From NCBI GenBank assembly GCA_000711775.1, contig ARYC01000108.1, positions 62,001-126,000 on the forward strand: a DNA stretch of 64,000 nucleotides, in the 5' to 3' direction. Position numbers and translations under genes: made by a program. The notes under the pieces are model-generated. The model saw only the letters and a program-made list of their open reading frames with translations. It did no database searches and was not told the origin of the DNA. The DNA comes from Oxytricha trifallax (taxonomy: Eukaryota > Ciliophora > Spirotrichea > Sporadotrichida > Oxytrichidae). Below, one piece after another: positions 26,071-39,440 of the stretch (the stretch's first letter is position 1; each line of letters begins with the position of its first letter).

Positions 26071-27915
26071 TTACATAATTGTTATAATAATCAATTAATT
26101 TTTATTTAAAAAAATTGAATTACATTGAATATAAACCGTCATACTTAGATTATCAAATATTAAATTTATCAATGTTTAAAATGTTTTTTTGAGAACTTAT
26201 TTAAATTAATAACATTTTATCAAAGTGAAAAATAACAATTCAAAAAAGTGCATAATCTAAAGTATGAGTAAAAAGAAATTAGTTTAAATATTTCTTTTAT
26301 ATTTTAAGCAAAACAAAAAAGTTGTTTGCCGAGATTTAAGTAAGGAAACGAATATTTATTTAAAAGGTAAAATCATTGGAATAATGGTGATCTCAAATTT
26401 ATTGAATAATTTTTAATTCTTAGGTTTAATATGACAAATAACATTTTAACTTGTTTTTTAGAAAAAGTAGGGTTTTAAGAGGTAAGAAACCTATATAAAT
26501 TGTCTAATATAATGATCTCAATCCCTATTTGAACTTAGCGAAATATTACAGTTATAAAACCTCATTTTATTTATATCTAAAATTAATAATTAAGTTAAAT
26601 AAAAGAGAGTAAAATACTAAAATCTCGAATTACTTTGAGAATACAAAGGAAAAGATTATCTATTATGTTAAATTCATTAGAAAGAAAACTGAAGAACACA
26701 TAATGTTTACATAATAGTGCTAAAATCTTTTTATTTGACTGAGATGAATTTAAAAATTTATATATTAAAATTAGATACTCAGACAAAGATAATTACAAAA
26801 TCTAATTTTCTAATTCAATATTTTATCAGAAAATAGGAAAAAAATATTATTAATAAGTATTCGTTTGTAATTTACTTATAAATACTAGAATTTTGAACAA
26901 TGACTAATCATAATAAGTTCTATAAAGAATTTATTTTGTATATTATTTAAGTTAATAGGGCTTTAACTTATTTTTTTTATTTTATAAAACCTTTATCTTT
27001 ATTTTTTTAATCATAATTGTTTTTAATCCTTCACTTAAATATTAAATAATATTATCATAAATTTAGTTTCTTGATCAGTTTAAATTATACGTTAAAATAC
27101 TTTTATCACTTTATTATGAAAAATAAAAATATATTTTTTTAAATTAATTTTTTAACGAATTCTGCTTTTGAAAAGTTCTATTGAGCTTTAAGTTAGGTTT
27201 TTCTAAGATTTTTTATGACTTAAAGAAAAAAAATCATAAGATTAGATTTAATTTTTAATTGCTAAATTACTTTATGAATATCTTTTTATTCATCTGAAAT
27301 TTCCTCTTAACATAAACAATTAAATTTTATTATTTAATTTGAGGTATAAAAAATAAAATATAAAATGTAATATGTTAATTTAAAATATTATACTTAATAT
27401 AGATTATCGAACTGTTGAGGTATATTATTTATATTTCAAATTTTATTGATATAATTGATTAATAAAATATAAAGTTATTTAAAAATATATAATTATAAAA
27501 GTTATTTAAAAATAACAAAAAATAAATCTTGAAAAGATATCCAAGTCTATTTACCAATTAAAGACATGTTTCAAAAATTAAAAACTTTTTTGGAGACATT
27601 AAAAATTATAATAATAATTAATTTTCAAATTTATTCCTGCCATGATTAAATTTATTTCTATTTGTCAATTTCTTAATTATAATGATCATCATTAATAGTA
27701 ATTGGTATCATTATAAATTTCACTAATTTGCGGTCTAATAAAGGGAAGAAATAAATTTTTTATTAATATTTTTGAAAAAAAATATAAAATTATAGAAAAA
27801 ATAAATATTAATTAATAACTTATTTTAAAGATTGAAATTATATATTTATTGTTCTATAATATAAATATTAATTTAAAATTAATTTATTTTATAATATAAT
27901 ATAATCCATAGGCTT
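26071..27915. other. AT-rich germline DNA, no gene seen
   Basis: Nothing with a coding, RNA or mobile-element signature was found. The minus-strand ATG-initiated frame at 26595-26786 has ordinary AT-rich composition and is not considered a gene. Confidence 0.5.
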
Positions 27916-28240
27916 GTTATTGTAGTAATACATTCAATAATAGAGAATTTAATTAAAAATTAAATTGTGGTAGTTAATTTTGGAAACCTAAACAATATGA
28001 TACTTGTTTGAAAGAAAATTCTAAATCAGCTGGACTTTCCTATTGGCCGTGCCACTCTATCTCAACTTAAAAGATTTTAATTTAAAATAATAAAAAACAG
28101 TGATACAAAACACATAAATTAAAGTCGAATTATCTCAATTCTTAGTTGGCAGAGAGGGATACCGTCAATAGTAATGTCCAACTAATTTTGTATTTACGAT
28201 TTATTATAGGAAATCAATAAATTAAAGTGAAATTAATTAG
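27916..28240. mobile_element. foldback element, copy 3 (decayed)
   Basis: It starts TTGTAGTAATACATTC and holds AGCTGGACTTTCCTATTGG near 28030. Its opposite arm holds AGTAATGTCCAACTAATTTT near 28170. The arms still face each other but have diverged, and the hairpin would be imperfect. It is an older member of the family at 16.3 and 17.9 kb. Confidence 0.65.
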
Positions 28241-28268
28241 AATTATTCAAAAATGGAAAAATGACTGA

Positions 28269-28577
28269 GCAGAAAATGCCGAGTCATTCACAATAAATTT
28301 AAGTTACATAGTAAGAATAGGAGTGACAGCTGACAGATATTTCACAAGACACAAAAAGACAAGGAGCTCAAGAAGAATGATTAAGATTAAACAACAAATG
28401 ATATTTAGTGCGTTTCAACACAGTAACTGTTTTAGATTTTAAATTTTGCATATATCACAATAAGTCCTACTATTCATATATTTGGATTTCATTTAAACTT
28501 AAAATTTTCCACTTATTTTACATAATTCCCATAATTCTCTATCTTGCAAGTATTGTATTGCAGGGTTTCTAGAATGA
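28269..28577 (+). other. coding-like open frame ending in TGA
   Basis: About 102 codons free of TGA, ending at 28575-28577. The first third is distinctly less AT-rich and basic (VRIGVTADRYFTRHKKTRSS, then RRMIKIKQQ); the last part reads CKYCIAGFLE. The middle is AT-rich and may not be coding. No start codon is evident and no family recognised. Confidence 0.25.
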
Positions 28578-30434
28578 TAACTCCCAATATTTTAAAATTT
28601 AAATAATTTTTTATTATTCATTAATTTTTAAATCTAATGTTTCTTACGATGTAAGAATAATCAAAAATACATATATTTATATTAACTATCGAAGGAAAAA
28701 TCTCGTTTTCCCAATGACCAGCAAACTTAAAAATTACTTAATACTAAATCTAAAAATGATTTTTCTTTTTAAATTAATATAATATTATATATTTAATTCA
28801 AAAATAATTTAAATTATACTTTTTTAAGCATAAAAGAAGTTAATTCTTGATAAGTTAATTATCTTTCATAAATTAGTAAAAACCGAAACAATAGAACATT
28901 ATGAATTCAATTATTTTTATTTTCAAAAGATAAATTTCAATTTTTTCCATTTTCTCTTTATGATAATAGCATAATCAGGGTTTTGAAAGACATTTGTTTA
29001 TTTTATATCATTTCATCATTATTAATTATTCTATAAATAAACTCAATTGAAGCAATATTTCCATAAAAATAATCTAGATTAAAAATAAAGATGATTTAAT
29101 GTTCGTTAAATGTCAAGAACATTTAATCATTAAATTTTATTTATGAATGAAGTTCAGCTAGAAAAAGTAAAAGAAAATTCAAACATTTATATATATATTT
29201 TATTTTTATACATTTATTTAAAATTTAAATATTTCACTAAAAACTTATGAATAATCATCATCAAATTAATAATTATTTTACTATAATTTAATTGGAAATA
29301 ATATTATAATTTTAGGTACATTGCAGAGATATAAATTTTCAATTGATAAAGTAGTTATTTATTTGGCAAATAAGGAAAAAAATAATAAAAAGGGTCTGAC
29401 AGCATTTAATTATACACTTAAACATTATAAGAATTAATATAACTCCTTTATAATTTGAGTAAAATTTTCATCAAATATTATATTTTTGTTAGTTAGTTTA
29501 GTTATATTTATTAAAAGGAAATAGTGAAGGCACACCCCGATCTTCTTTCTATAAACGTCAGGTGTGATTACAGCTAAATTCTACTATCGCCTAAAATAGT
29601 AGATTATCATTTAAGTAGATAATTTAATTTCAAAATCGGTTCATATGATGGCATTTAACTTCATATTTTCTTTCGACAGGTATTTCATTGTTTTACAAGT
29701 TTCATATACTACAGTTTCCTAAATTATTAATTGCATTTAAAAGGTGCTAATATCAGTGATTCTGTAAAACAATTCCCTTGACAGTAAATCCGAAATTTAT
29801 AATTAATATATGAAAGTATAAAGTATTTTATCTTATAATATTAATTTTTAATTCTCAAAATATTTATTTATAAGATTAGTTCACTCCATAATACCACTTG
29901 TTTTTGAGAAAGTTGCATTCTTTAATTTATAAAAAGAATATTATGAAATAAGGCACAAATATATAATGATTAGTACTTTTATAAAGAATATTTTTAAAAT
30001 ATAATTATAACATATTAACATTTAAATAAATCATAAAACTATTGGAAATTAGAGCCTTTTATAATAATCTATTTAAATATAATCAAGATTAATAATTAAT
30101 AAGCATTAACTTAAATTAATATTAAATTAAATAAATTGTATATATTCAGCAACGATAGGAAAATTTTGTATTTTGTCGACATTTCCTTTACCTGTAAAAG
30201 ATTATCCTCTCTTAATAATTTATTTATATAAATTTCATAAATATTTAAATATATAGTATGATAAATTATTTAATTATAATATTTTTATGAATAATATAAT
30301 GTTAAAAAAAAATAAATTTAATATATCTATACTTGTTAGTAATTATATTTTGTTATTTCAGTTTAAAATTATTTCTCTCATATTTTAATTAGAAAGAATT
30401 ATTTTGGGAAATAAATCCAATTCTTTTGATTATA

Positions 30435-30650
30435 GGATACTTAGAAATATCAGCCAAATCCTTTCATGGAATTAAGGAATATATCGATCAATTAAATAAA
30501 ATGGCATTTTAACTAAAATTAATATAAAAATTTTCTAGATACTCAAATATAAAACGGAAATGCCATGAACAAGTAACTAAAGTCCATTTATAAGCTTTTA
30601 TTATTCTTGCAAAAGATTAAGTCTATTGCATTAAGGCAATCATAAAATGA
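30435..30650 (+). other. coding-like islet, possible small-GTPase G5-like motif
   Basis: Seventy-one codons end in TGA at 30648-30650. The start reads GYLEISAKSFHGIKEYIDQL, which resembles the G5 region of Ras-like GTPases (E-x-SAK followed by a helix). The remainder (RKCHEQVTKVHLQAFIILAK) is not typical of the family. A GNKSN word about 20 bases upstream in another frame is too close to be the normal G4 motif. The GTPase link is therefore tentative. Confidence 0.22.
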
Positions 30651-33250
30651 AACTTAGATCAAATGAAAATGAAAAAAATTTAATCAAAGCAAATGCTAAT
30701 ACAAAAATTTAAGAGTGTCTTGATTCAATGAAAGTGCATAAATATAATTGCAAAAACAGGATAAAATTACACGATATCAAATTTTCAGTCTTAGTAAATA
30801 CAAAAAATTATTAAAATATATCTTAAATAATCTAAAGAGTAATTTTTATACAAGATTAATTAAAGCTTTAATTTAGCCTTTATTGTATTAGCATTTTATC
30901 AGTACATTTAATTTTAATTCATACCAACTAAGAGTTATATTCTTCTTTAAGGTATGTTATTCTTTTGATTCAAGAAATTGTTTAATTATAAAATATGAAT
31001 TTTACTTTAATATAAATATTCATATTTCCAATATTTCATCAAATATATTAATGCTGTTAAATAGTAATAATATAATAAATTAGTCATAACTTTTTTAATT
31101 TTAAAAGTAATTATAGTCCCATTTTAGAAATATCTTTATGGTTATTTCATTTAATAATCAATAAAATAGATGAATTTAAATTTATCCATATTATGATTTA
31201 TTATCAAAAGGAAATCTGTTTTTAGTAAACAGAATTTTTATAAAGAAAAAGATTTTCTATTATAATATATATTTAAATTTATATGAGAGACATTAATTAC
31301 ATTTTAGTATTTTACTAACAATTTTATACTTAATTTCAGGTATAATTAAGCTTTAATTGTAATTAAGTGAAAAATCTTATTTCAATTGATTTTATAAAGC
31401 AATCTACGAATAATTTTATCGATAAATTGTTATATGTAATAAAAAATATAATAGTTTAATTGAATTATATTTTTATAGAAAAATTAATAATTCTCTAAAT
31501 TAATAGATAAAATAATGCAAATATTGTATAATGCTCATACTCTCAATATTCTTAATTATATTATAGAATTAACTATCAATTACACAATTTAATTGATTCC
31601 CATCTATTTATGATTAACAAAACTCTTATATCATCAAGCTTAATTATAATGCTGAAGATACTTCTTAGAGCTGCTTAATTAGATAAGTTTATAAATTGAG
31701 ATCTGATCATGAACTTTATTTTTAGTTATAAGCATCTTAATCATTCGCGAGCTAAAATTATTCATATTAATTATGAAATAATAAAATATTAATATTAAAC
31801 AATTAATATAAATTAGTTATCACAAAATAAGAAAAATTATATAAATCCTATTTTAAAATAAAATTAATATTAATTGTTGATTCATGTTATTTTAATAATA
31901 AATCTTACATTAAATAATGATTAAATTTATATAGAACATAAATTACTATATAATTTGTTATTTATTAATAAAATATATAAATTGAAATTAATAGTACAAA
32001 TGATAAATGTTTTAATTTTATTATTATAATTTTATAAAGATTTTCTTAACGGATTGCTTTTTTTCATCCTAAAAACTGTAGGATATTATTTTTTATTTTA
32101 ATGTTCTAATAATTTCTAATTAACTTTATTTTAATTACTAATCACTTTTCTTTTTTGGCGTTTTGTGGTTTACTCTGTGTAAAAAAGGTTAACAATTTTT
32201 TTAATAAAATTTATTTTTTCTTTAAAATACTATTTTCAATGTCATCTATAATAATTCCATAGTTGAGGATTTTTTTTCAGATTTCTTATTAAAATTGAAA
32301 ATAATAAATAAAGATAGTATCTCAAAATTTTGTGAGGAACAAAACAATGATGAATTTCATGTATTATAGTGATTGTAAATTGAATAATTAAGGAAAGATA
32401 TTTTGTATGAAATTCTTTGTAAAATAATTTATAAAATTAAAAATGCATCAAATCTTCGACTTTATTTATTTATAATTAATGAATGAAATTCACTAACTTT
32501 TTTATAAACCACTTGATATCAATCTTTTATATAATTTAAAAAATATTTAAAATACATTTTATATAAAAATATTCTTTTATACTTTTTGTACCGACATATA
32601 TATTTTAATTTTAATTTTATTTGATGTTTTTTTAATAGTCAATAACTACGAAAAATAGTTACTTACTTAAGTTTTATAACTAAATTAATATATAATAGAA
32701 ATATTCCTATATTTATTCCTATACATATATATTTACTATTTATTTTTTTTTGTGCTAATAAAAATTGGAATTTTTTAATTATGGATATAGAACAGCAATT
32801 ATTTAATCTAGATGTCTAGGCTATCATTTACAATTTCAGAGTCATTATTATTTAAATATTATATAATTATAGTATATTTATTATTCATTTATTTATTTAT
32901 AAGAATATTGTTTATTTTTTTTATTTTTATTTTTGTAAATAATTTTATAATTTATTATATAGAACTAATATTTATTTAAAGAAATTATCAATAAAGATAT
33001 GTAGATTATTACTAAATTATTTATGATATTTTAAATATATATTATTTATAATATAATTCTCTCTATCTAATGTCATAAAGCTTTAATTATCCAAGCATGT
33101 TGAAAAAATTAAAATTATTTTCCTCAAGTCGATTTAATACTATATAAAAATATTAAAGAATTTTAGTTTATTAAATTTTATTATTAAATAAATGAAATTG
33201 ATCATACTATTGTATAGAATTATTATAATATTACAAAATTTTTTACAATT

Positions 33251-33391
33251 ATAACTAAGGTTTTATTAAGAAATTTCATAACTAAAGAATTTGCCAAGAG
33301 GAGCTTTGAAGAGACAAAACAACTAATTTTATTAGAAAGATTGTAAAAAAATATTTAAACGGTCAACTATTATATGATAATTGTAGCTTGA
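33251..33391 (+). other. coding-like islet ending in TGA
   Basis: Forty-six codons end in TGA at 33389-33391. The frame reads FITKEFAKRSFEETKQLILL and ERLQKNIQTVN, an amphipathic helical pattern, in a stretch with more G and C than the flanks. No start and no family. Possible 3' terminal MDS. Confidence 0.25.
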
Positions 33392-34765
33392 TAAATATTA
33401 AAATTTATTTTAACTTCAAATTTTTATCACATACTATTTAGTTTTCAGTGAATCACCTATATACTTAATTATTAAAAGTGAATTTTATCATAAAAACTTC
33501 ATCTTATATAATCAATTTTCAAAGTAATTATTTCCTTATTCAATAGAAAATTACTGAAAATAAAATAATAATTAACATTTTTGGATTTGTTTTTTTTATA
33601 TTTTAATTTATTTAAATATTTTAAACTTTTTAATAAAGTGGGAAATTCAGAAAAAAATGATGAAAACCTTCAATAAACTTTATATAAATTATTAATTTTT
33701 ATTGGAATATTATCCCGGCTATGAATACTACATCATTTTATTCACAATTTCAAATGCAAATTTGTTATTAAAATTATACTTGCAATAAAAATAATTATCA
33801 TTTTAAAATAATTAGAAACTTTAGTTAAAATGAAATTCTAAATAAAATAATATTATTTGTATAATAAAAATTTATAATATATTATACTATTTAAATATAG
33901 TAATTATAAATAATTTAAATAAATTAATATTTAATAATTTAAAGCATTATGCTACTACACTTAAGTGAAAATTATTAATACAATATTTATAATTTCATAG
34001 TTTTTATTTAAAAGAGCTGCAAGAATGTGACATTTATAAATATTTTCCAATTATACTCTTAAGAGTTTTTTATTAAAATTAGAAAATTTATCAAATTTTA
34101 TTTCATTAGACAATATGCTAATGTCAATTTATTGATTTACATTTAATTTTTATTCTCAAATTTGTTATTATATCTACATATTATATATGATTTTCATAAC
34201 ATATAAATATTTTAATGTACAATTTATATTTTTTTTTAAGAATAAATTAATTCCATATTTATTATTAAATTAATTTAAGTAATATAAAAAGCAAGAATAA
34301 AATCCAACTTAAAATGTTAATTTTAGAGAATATTTCAATTGTATATAAATCTATGGAAATGCTCTATGTTAATGATAATTTTTATAAGTTTTTTAATAAA
34401 TATATCTATATTTTTTTCCATACTAAAGGTAATTATAATTTGGTTAATACTATATTTAATAATTTCCAAACAAATAAGCGGAAAGACAAACTGAGATTAT
34501 AATATTAGTTTAGTCAAAAAGTAAAAATAATCTTCATTTCATAGAATATAAATAAAAAGAATTGTTTTTAAATTATTAATAATAGATTTATAAAGTTACT
34601 ATATTTTACATATTTTAAAATTAAATCATTATGGTAAACAATATAAAATTCAAATATTATTATTAGATTTAATAAATGTTTTTATTAATTTAAGAAGATA
34701 TAAGAATTTATATTTTTTATTCCCATATTTATATTTGCATAAATATTTTTGGAATAATCAATTCA

Positions 34766-34867
34766 GGTAACCCTGGGTTCAAAAATTTTAAGGCACTCGG
34801 ATTTTAAGAGATAATTCCCAGATCAGAGAACTTCCTCAGAATACTAAATAAATACATCGATCGTTGA
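34766..34867 (+). other. coding-like islet ending in TGA (candidate 3' MDS)
   Basis: A sharp GC rise encodes GNPGFKNFKALGFQEIIPRS and ENFLRILNKYIDR, then TGA at 34865-34867, just before the sequence returns to A/T. The match between the composition boundary and the stop codon supports a real coding end. No family recognised. Confidence 0.35.
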
Positions 34868-36022
34868 TCATATAATTAATTTCCATGCAGCATTGAATAA
34901 TAATAATAATAATAATATATATTTATTTTAAAAAAAGTCTGATGCAAATACTTTGAAGAAAAAAAATATTTTATTTATGATATTAAAATATATAATATAT
35001 ATTAAATTACTGTTTTTGTTTGCAAAAGTTATTAATTTTTATAATTATTAAATAAAATATTTACTTTTAATAATATTACTTTTTCAAAATTTTAATTATA
35101 AACAAAAGTATAATTAAACAAATGTTTATTAAATTCAGGGCATTAATTAAACATATAGACTAATCAAATCTTATATATTTCAATAATTAATTTTGTCTAA
35201 ACCTTCATAATTTTAAATTTTCACAAAAAAACATAATCCAAAACAAACTCTCAGTAATTATCTCAAAATAATCAAAAATTGCAGGTACCTATTCAAAACT
35301 GGAACTTTCAGAAAAATCTGGAATATATTTTGAAAATTAAAAACAAATTAGCCGTGAAAAAAATATTTTAAATTTTAATCACCACCGTTCCATTTATTTT
35401 GCATATTCTAGATAAGATTATATTAATTAAATTAATCTAAGTTCTATAATTAACAAAAAATTATAAAAATTAAATTCCTTGCCATTTTTAAATTCATATA
35501 ATTACACTTATTCTATATTATTTTTGGAATTTTATTTTATAGTATTTGCAATTGAGGAGTTTTATGGGTCTGTGGTAATTAGATTTAAAAAATATTTTCT
35601 CCACATCTAAATTTTTAATGTTCAAGATTAGTAGCAAAGATTTCATTTTTAAAGAAGCCTAAAAGTTAGAGTTTTGAAGGGGATACCAATATTAGCAGTG
35701 TAAATTAATAAAATATATAATATATTTATTTTATAATAAAATGTGAAAGATAATATTTAGATTTGATTCAAGATTTTAATATATCTTTGTTTTAAATATA
35801 AAAATAAATTTATTTAACATTAAAAGAAATAAAACTTTCCCGTGGCTTATTAATTAAGAATTACAAATTACAAATAGTATATTTTTATATTATATGATAA
35901 TAAATCAATATAATATGTATTCAATAATAATTATTATATTTTAATCTATAATATGACTCAAAAAATCGAAAATTTTTGTGAAATATGATAAAAAGTACTT
36001 CTTGGCTAATATAGTATAGATT

Positions 36023-36360
36023 CCCTCTTTCAGGTGACGGTTAAAATTTTTCTTGGAGGTGACTAGAGTCTTCTTCATCTTCAATGTCTTCAGCTGTTTC
36101 AACGTAGATTGTCAAAATTCATTTGGAATTAGCCTATGTCTAACTGAGTTCAGAACATTGTTCTATAAATGCTTTTTGATTCATTTTCTTCCACAAAAGC
36201 TAGTTCAGGAAGAACTTAAAGGCACCCAAAAATTCTAAACAGAATTATCTCTAAATCTAGATAGAATTGTGATAAAAGTACCAAGCACGAATTCAATAGT
36301 TTCAATCAGTTAAAGTTAGAAAAGCTGCAAGAAAAATTTTAGCCGCCACCTGAAAGAGGG
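36023..36360. mobile_element. 338-bp MITE with ATT target duplication
   Basis: The terminal inverted repeats of about 33 bp read CCCTCTTTCAGGTGRCGG and continue YTAAAATTTTTCTTG. ATT lies directly outside both ends (36020-36022 and 36361-36363), the same kind of 3-bp ANT duplication that TBE elements make. The interior is GC-raised and partly open on the minus strand (reads LKTLKMKKTLVTSKKNF into the repeat), but no transposase is encoded. It could be mobilised by a TBE-like transposase; that is inference. Confidence 0.7.
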
Positions 36361-36542
36361 ATTGCATAAAATAATTTAGAATATAAAAGTGAGAATTACT
36401 TATAGCTATTATAGGTTTTGGGGTTAGTACATTTTTCATAAATAAATTTATTAAAAATGTCACTTATCATATATTTATTTTCACTTCAAAATTTAGTACT
36501 CTTTTTCATTTAAATTTAACATATAATCTAAAATTATATAAG

Positions 36543-37178
36543 TAATGGCCCCCTGGGGGGGCCGCTAAAATATTTTTTTCTAATTTTAATAAAATGTTCT
36601 AAAAATGATTATCACATCAAAGTGTCAAGATATAACGTACTAATAAGGTCTAAAATGACATTTCCAAAGAATAAACGAGACCCAGATCATAGTAAAATTC
36701 CATATTATCATCATAAAAAACATTAACTTTAGAATAAACATCATTATTTTTTTCTATTTATTTAATGTGTGATATATTTGTGATATCACTTAGTTAAATA
36801 CTCATATAATGATTATCAGTTAAAAAAGCTTTTAATATAATGATTCAGGTATAAATAATTTATCTGGCAACATTAATAAAAGCTCTTCATGCTTTTTTAA
36901 CTGATAATCATTATATGAGTATTTAACTAAGTGATATCACAAATATATCACACATTAAATAAATAGAAAAAAATAATGATGTTTATTCTAAAGTTAATGT
37001 TTTTTATGATGATAATATGGAATTTTACTATGATCTGGGTCTCGTTTATTCTTTGGAAATGTCATTTTAGACCTTATTAGTACGTTATATCTTGACACTT
37101 TGATGTGATAATCATTTTTAGAACATTTATTAAAATTAGAAAAAAATATTTTAGCGGCCCCCCCAGGGGGCCATTACC
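36543..37178. mobile_element. 636-bp near-perfect palindrome (foldback element)
   Basis: Two arms of about 287 bp (36543-36829 and 36891-37178) are inverted copies with almost no mismatch and enclose a 61-bp loop. The tips are G/C-rich, GGCCCCCTGGGGGGGCCGC, and themselves palindromic; the rest is AT-rich. The arms continue CTAAAATATTTTTTTCT, which resembles the inner end of the 338-bp MITE just upstream (GGCTAAAATTTTTCTTG). No coding frame. Near-perfect arms imply recent origin or active correction. Confidence 0.85.
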
Positions 37179-37299
37179 CAATTATATAGATAATATTAAT
37201 TCAATAAATTACTATGATTTGATTATTATTTTATAAAATTTTAGTTTAAATAAAGTGTTATTTTAATAATACATATGTATATTATATTATTAAATTAGA

Positions 37300-37880
37300 A
37301 AGTTAATTGCTAGGTGGTACCAACCACTTAGGACTTTCTAATAGAGCTTTCTACTACACTAAGGCCTATCGAGGCAGGTAGGGGGTTGCTGGGCGCAACG
37401 CATGAGGGACCAGTCGGCGGGGTTCAATCTGTCAGCGTTCACTCTTCGAGTGAGCTGGATCCTAAGATTTCCCTGCATTAGATGAGTCTACTGGCTTGAG
37501 TTCAGTTTCCTAGGTAATAGGGAGCAGGATGAAGGTACGCTCTGCCTTCAAAAGTGAGAAGACGAAAACCATTGAAGCCAACGATAAGGATTTTTCTCCC
37601 ACACCGTGTTAGGGTGCTGAAGCTACCACAGCGAAAGGATAGGGATTACGTTTCCCAACAGCGGTGGGACCGGTAAGTGTTTTCTCCATCTTCTGATACT
37701 CAGTTGGATCTCACAAGCTCTGTCCCCGGGTACAAACTGGGATGACATCTTGATTTTGGGAGAAGACTAGGTAATAGCTAGATTGGTTTTTTCGGAGTTT
37801 TCTATATCACGATAGCTACGTCACGGAATTTGCCACGTCAACTCACTCAGATACGTCTACTTCACGACTAAGATTGATGG
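37300..37880. other. GC-rich island, possible retroelement or SINE-like sequence
   Basis: About 580 bp with near-balanced composition in an AT desert. It contains GGGGTTCAATCTG, which fits a Pol III B box, preceded by GTAGGGGGTTGCTGG, a poor A-box candidate. A plus frame of about 80 codons is open near 37480-37690 (reads MKVRSAFKSEKTKTIEAND), but others are open too. The right part, with TAGATTGGTTTTTTCGG, resembles the right part of the island at 40470-40790. At the left edge GGTACCAACCACTTAGGA resembles the end motifs seen at 57.9 kb. It is probably a mobile element of uncertain class. Confidence 0.4.
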
Positions 37881-38087
37881 TTTGATTTTAGTATTAAACA
37901 GTGATATGTTATTATTTATTTGATTTTAAATCATTCATCATATTTATATTATATTTATTATGAATTCTTATTAACTATTATCACAATAATAAAATTTTAA
38001 TTATAATAAAATATTATATTGCTATTATTAATTTTAAGTACAACTTAATTATAATTATAATATATATTTTAAAAATCCATATAATTT

Positions 38088-38460
38088 GGAAAACAATTTA
38101 TAAATACAAGAATGTTTATTGTAAAATAATACAAATTTAAACGATCGTGGGCTTACTCTATAAACTATAAAAAATTTGCTGCACTTCACTATTGGCGAAA
38201 TATTTAATCTTATATTGGTAGAAGCGAGATAATTTTATGTTGAGTTATTCATCCCTAAATTCATTAAAATATAGTCTCACATCAAACTCAGATTATCTCC
38301 CACGAAAATGATATTAGATAGCAATCTAATAGAAAAAAAAAAACTTACTAATTTTGAATTCTATATCGAATGATCCAGAGATAGTTGAAATAAGCTGTCA
38401 ATTTTATAATATTTTATATATTTATATTTTAGTTTACAAATTTAAGTGAATTACTCAATA
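38088..38460. mobile_element. foldback element, copy 4 (decayed)
   Basis: The left arm contains AACGATCGTGGGCTTACTC and GCTGCACTTCACTATTGGCG; the loop contains CCCTAAATTCATTAAAATA; the right arm contains TTTTGAATTCTATATCGAAT. The order matches copies 1 and 2, with many substitutions and an A-run insertion near 38330-38343. Confidence 0.65.
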
Positions 38461-39009
38461 AAAATTTTTATAAAAAGATAAGAAGTTTATACTTTAAACA
38501 CTATTTACATTTGGCAAATTGAATTGTTTAATGTGAGAAGAGGAAAGGAAGCAAGTCTCTAACAAATTACATTTATTTAATTAAAAATCCTTATAAAATA
38601 TGTTAGTCTTGATTTTACTTAAGATTATAAAATAATAATTTTAATAATTATTGAAAGAAAAAATTCTTATTATTATTTTTCATATTTTATTATTAAATAT
38701 CTAAATTTATATATTTTTATTTTAAAATTAATTTATCTAAAATATAAAAAGATGTTTTTAATATATAAGTTATAAATATTTTTTAAGAAACTTGTAAGGC
38801 TATAGAATTTTTATTTAATATTAAAAAAATAAATAAAGAATAGGTAAATTCAGAAAAAGTAATTCAAATTTAAAATATTTAATTTTATAACAGCCATCTA
38901 TTTGATATAAATTTAGTTGATATTTAATTTATAAGTGTTCAAAATTGATTTTAACACTGATTATGTTTTACTTAAATTATATATTTAATCATTTTAATAT
39001 ATTTAAAAG

Positions 39010-39440
39010 TAAGAAAATGGTAAGAGCTATCTCAGTTCGCATCACATTATGAGATTGCATAATTTAGCAAATTAGGTTGTGAAATAGCCAAAACAAATCA
39101 GCCTAATAGATTGAGCATGTTCGTTTGTCTAATGTGTTGATCTTCTCAAACACTGCCGCAATTTATTGAAATAGTGCAGGTCAAACAGTCATTCATTACA
39201 GATTATAATTCTCAATAGAAAAACATAAGGGTCCCAACATAGTGTGAAGTATATAAGCATAGCCCACTCAATTCAGCAAAATGAGTATTTTTGATAAGGA
39301 CAACAGGAACATGAGATGCTAAGAAGCTGGGAATAAGGATATTAAGATGGGATAGACGAGCAAGATGCTAATTGCACGGCAGTAATTACATAGGATAAAT
39401 GGGCGAATTCACTTAAATAAAATCCGTAAATGTAATTTAT
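39010..39440 (+). other. GC-raised coding-like islet
   Basis: A plus frame from ATG at about 39283 reads MSIFDKDNRNMRCQEAGNKD and MGQTSKMLIARQQ, with TAA/TAG as Gln, and then runs on into more AT-rich sequence without a defined end. The stretch before it, 39010-39280, is also GC-raised but broken by TGA in all frames. It may be the 5' MDS of a gene, with upstream non-coding sequence. No family recognised. Confidence 0.3.

Larger units (their letters stand above)
28578..36019. other. AT-rich germline DNA with small islets
   Basis: This stretch is mostly featureless A/T. Small GC-raised patches are listed separately at 30435-30650, 33251-33391 and 34766-34867. Another, at 29520-29790, is open on both strands and cannot be resolved. 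A (TAA)n run lies at about 34898-34918. No RNA gene or mobile-element end was recognised. Confidence 0.45.

Noticed and set aside
28246..28300. A small hairpin suggesting a terminator or ncRNA.
   Set aside because: The stem is only six base pairs with mismatches, within chance expectation.
30405..30425. GNKSN as the G4 motif of a small GTPase ahead of the SAK-like motif.
   Set aside because: The spacing of about six residues to the SAK motif is far too short, and the two are in different frames.
30646..31702. A plus-strand frame of about 350 codons without TGA.
   Set aside because: With TGA as the only stop and A+T near 80%, several frames of this length are expected by chance in 64 kb. The composition is no different from the flanks.
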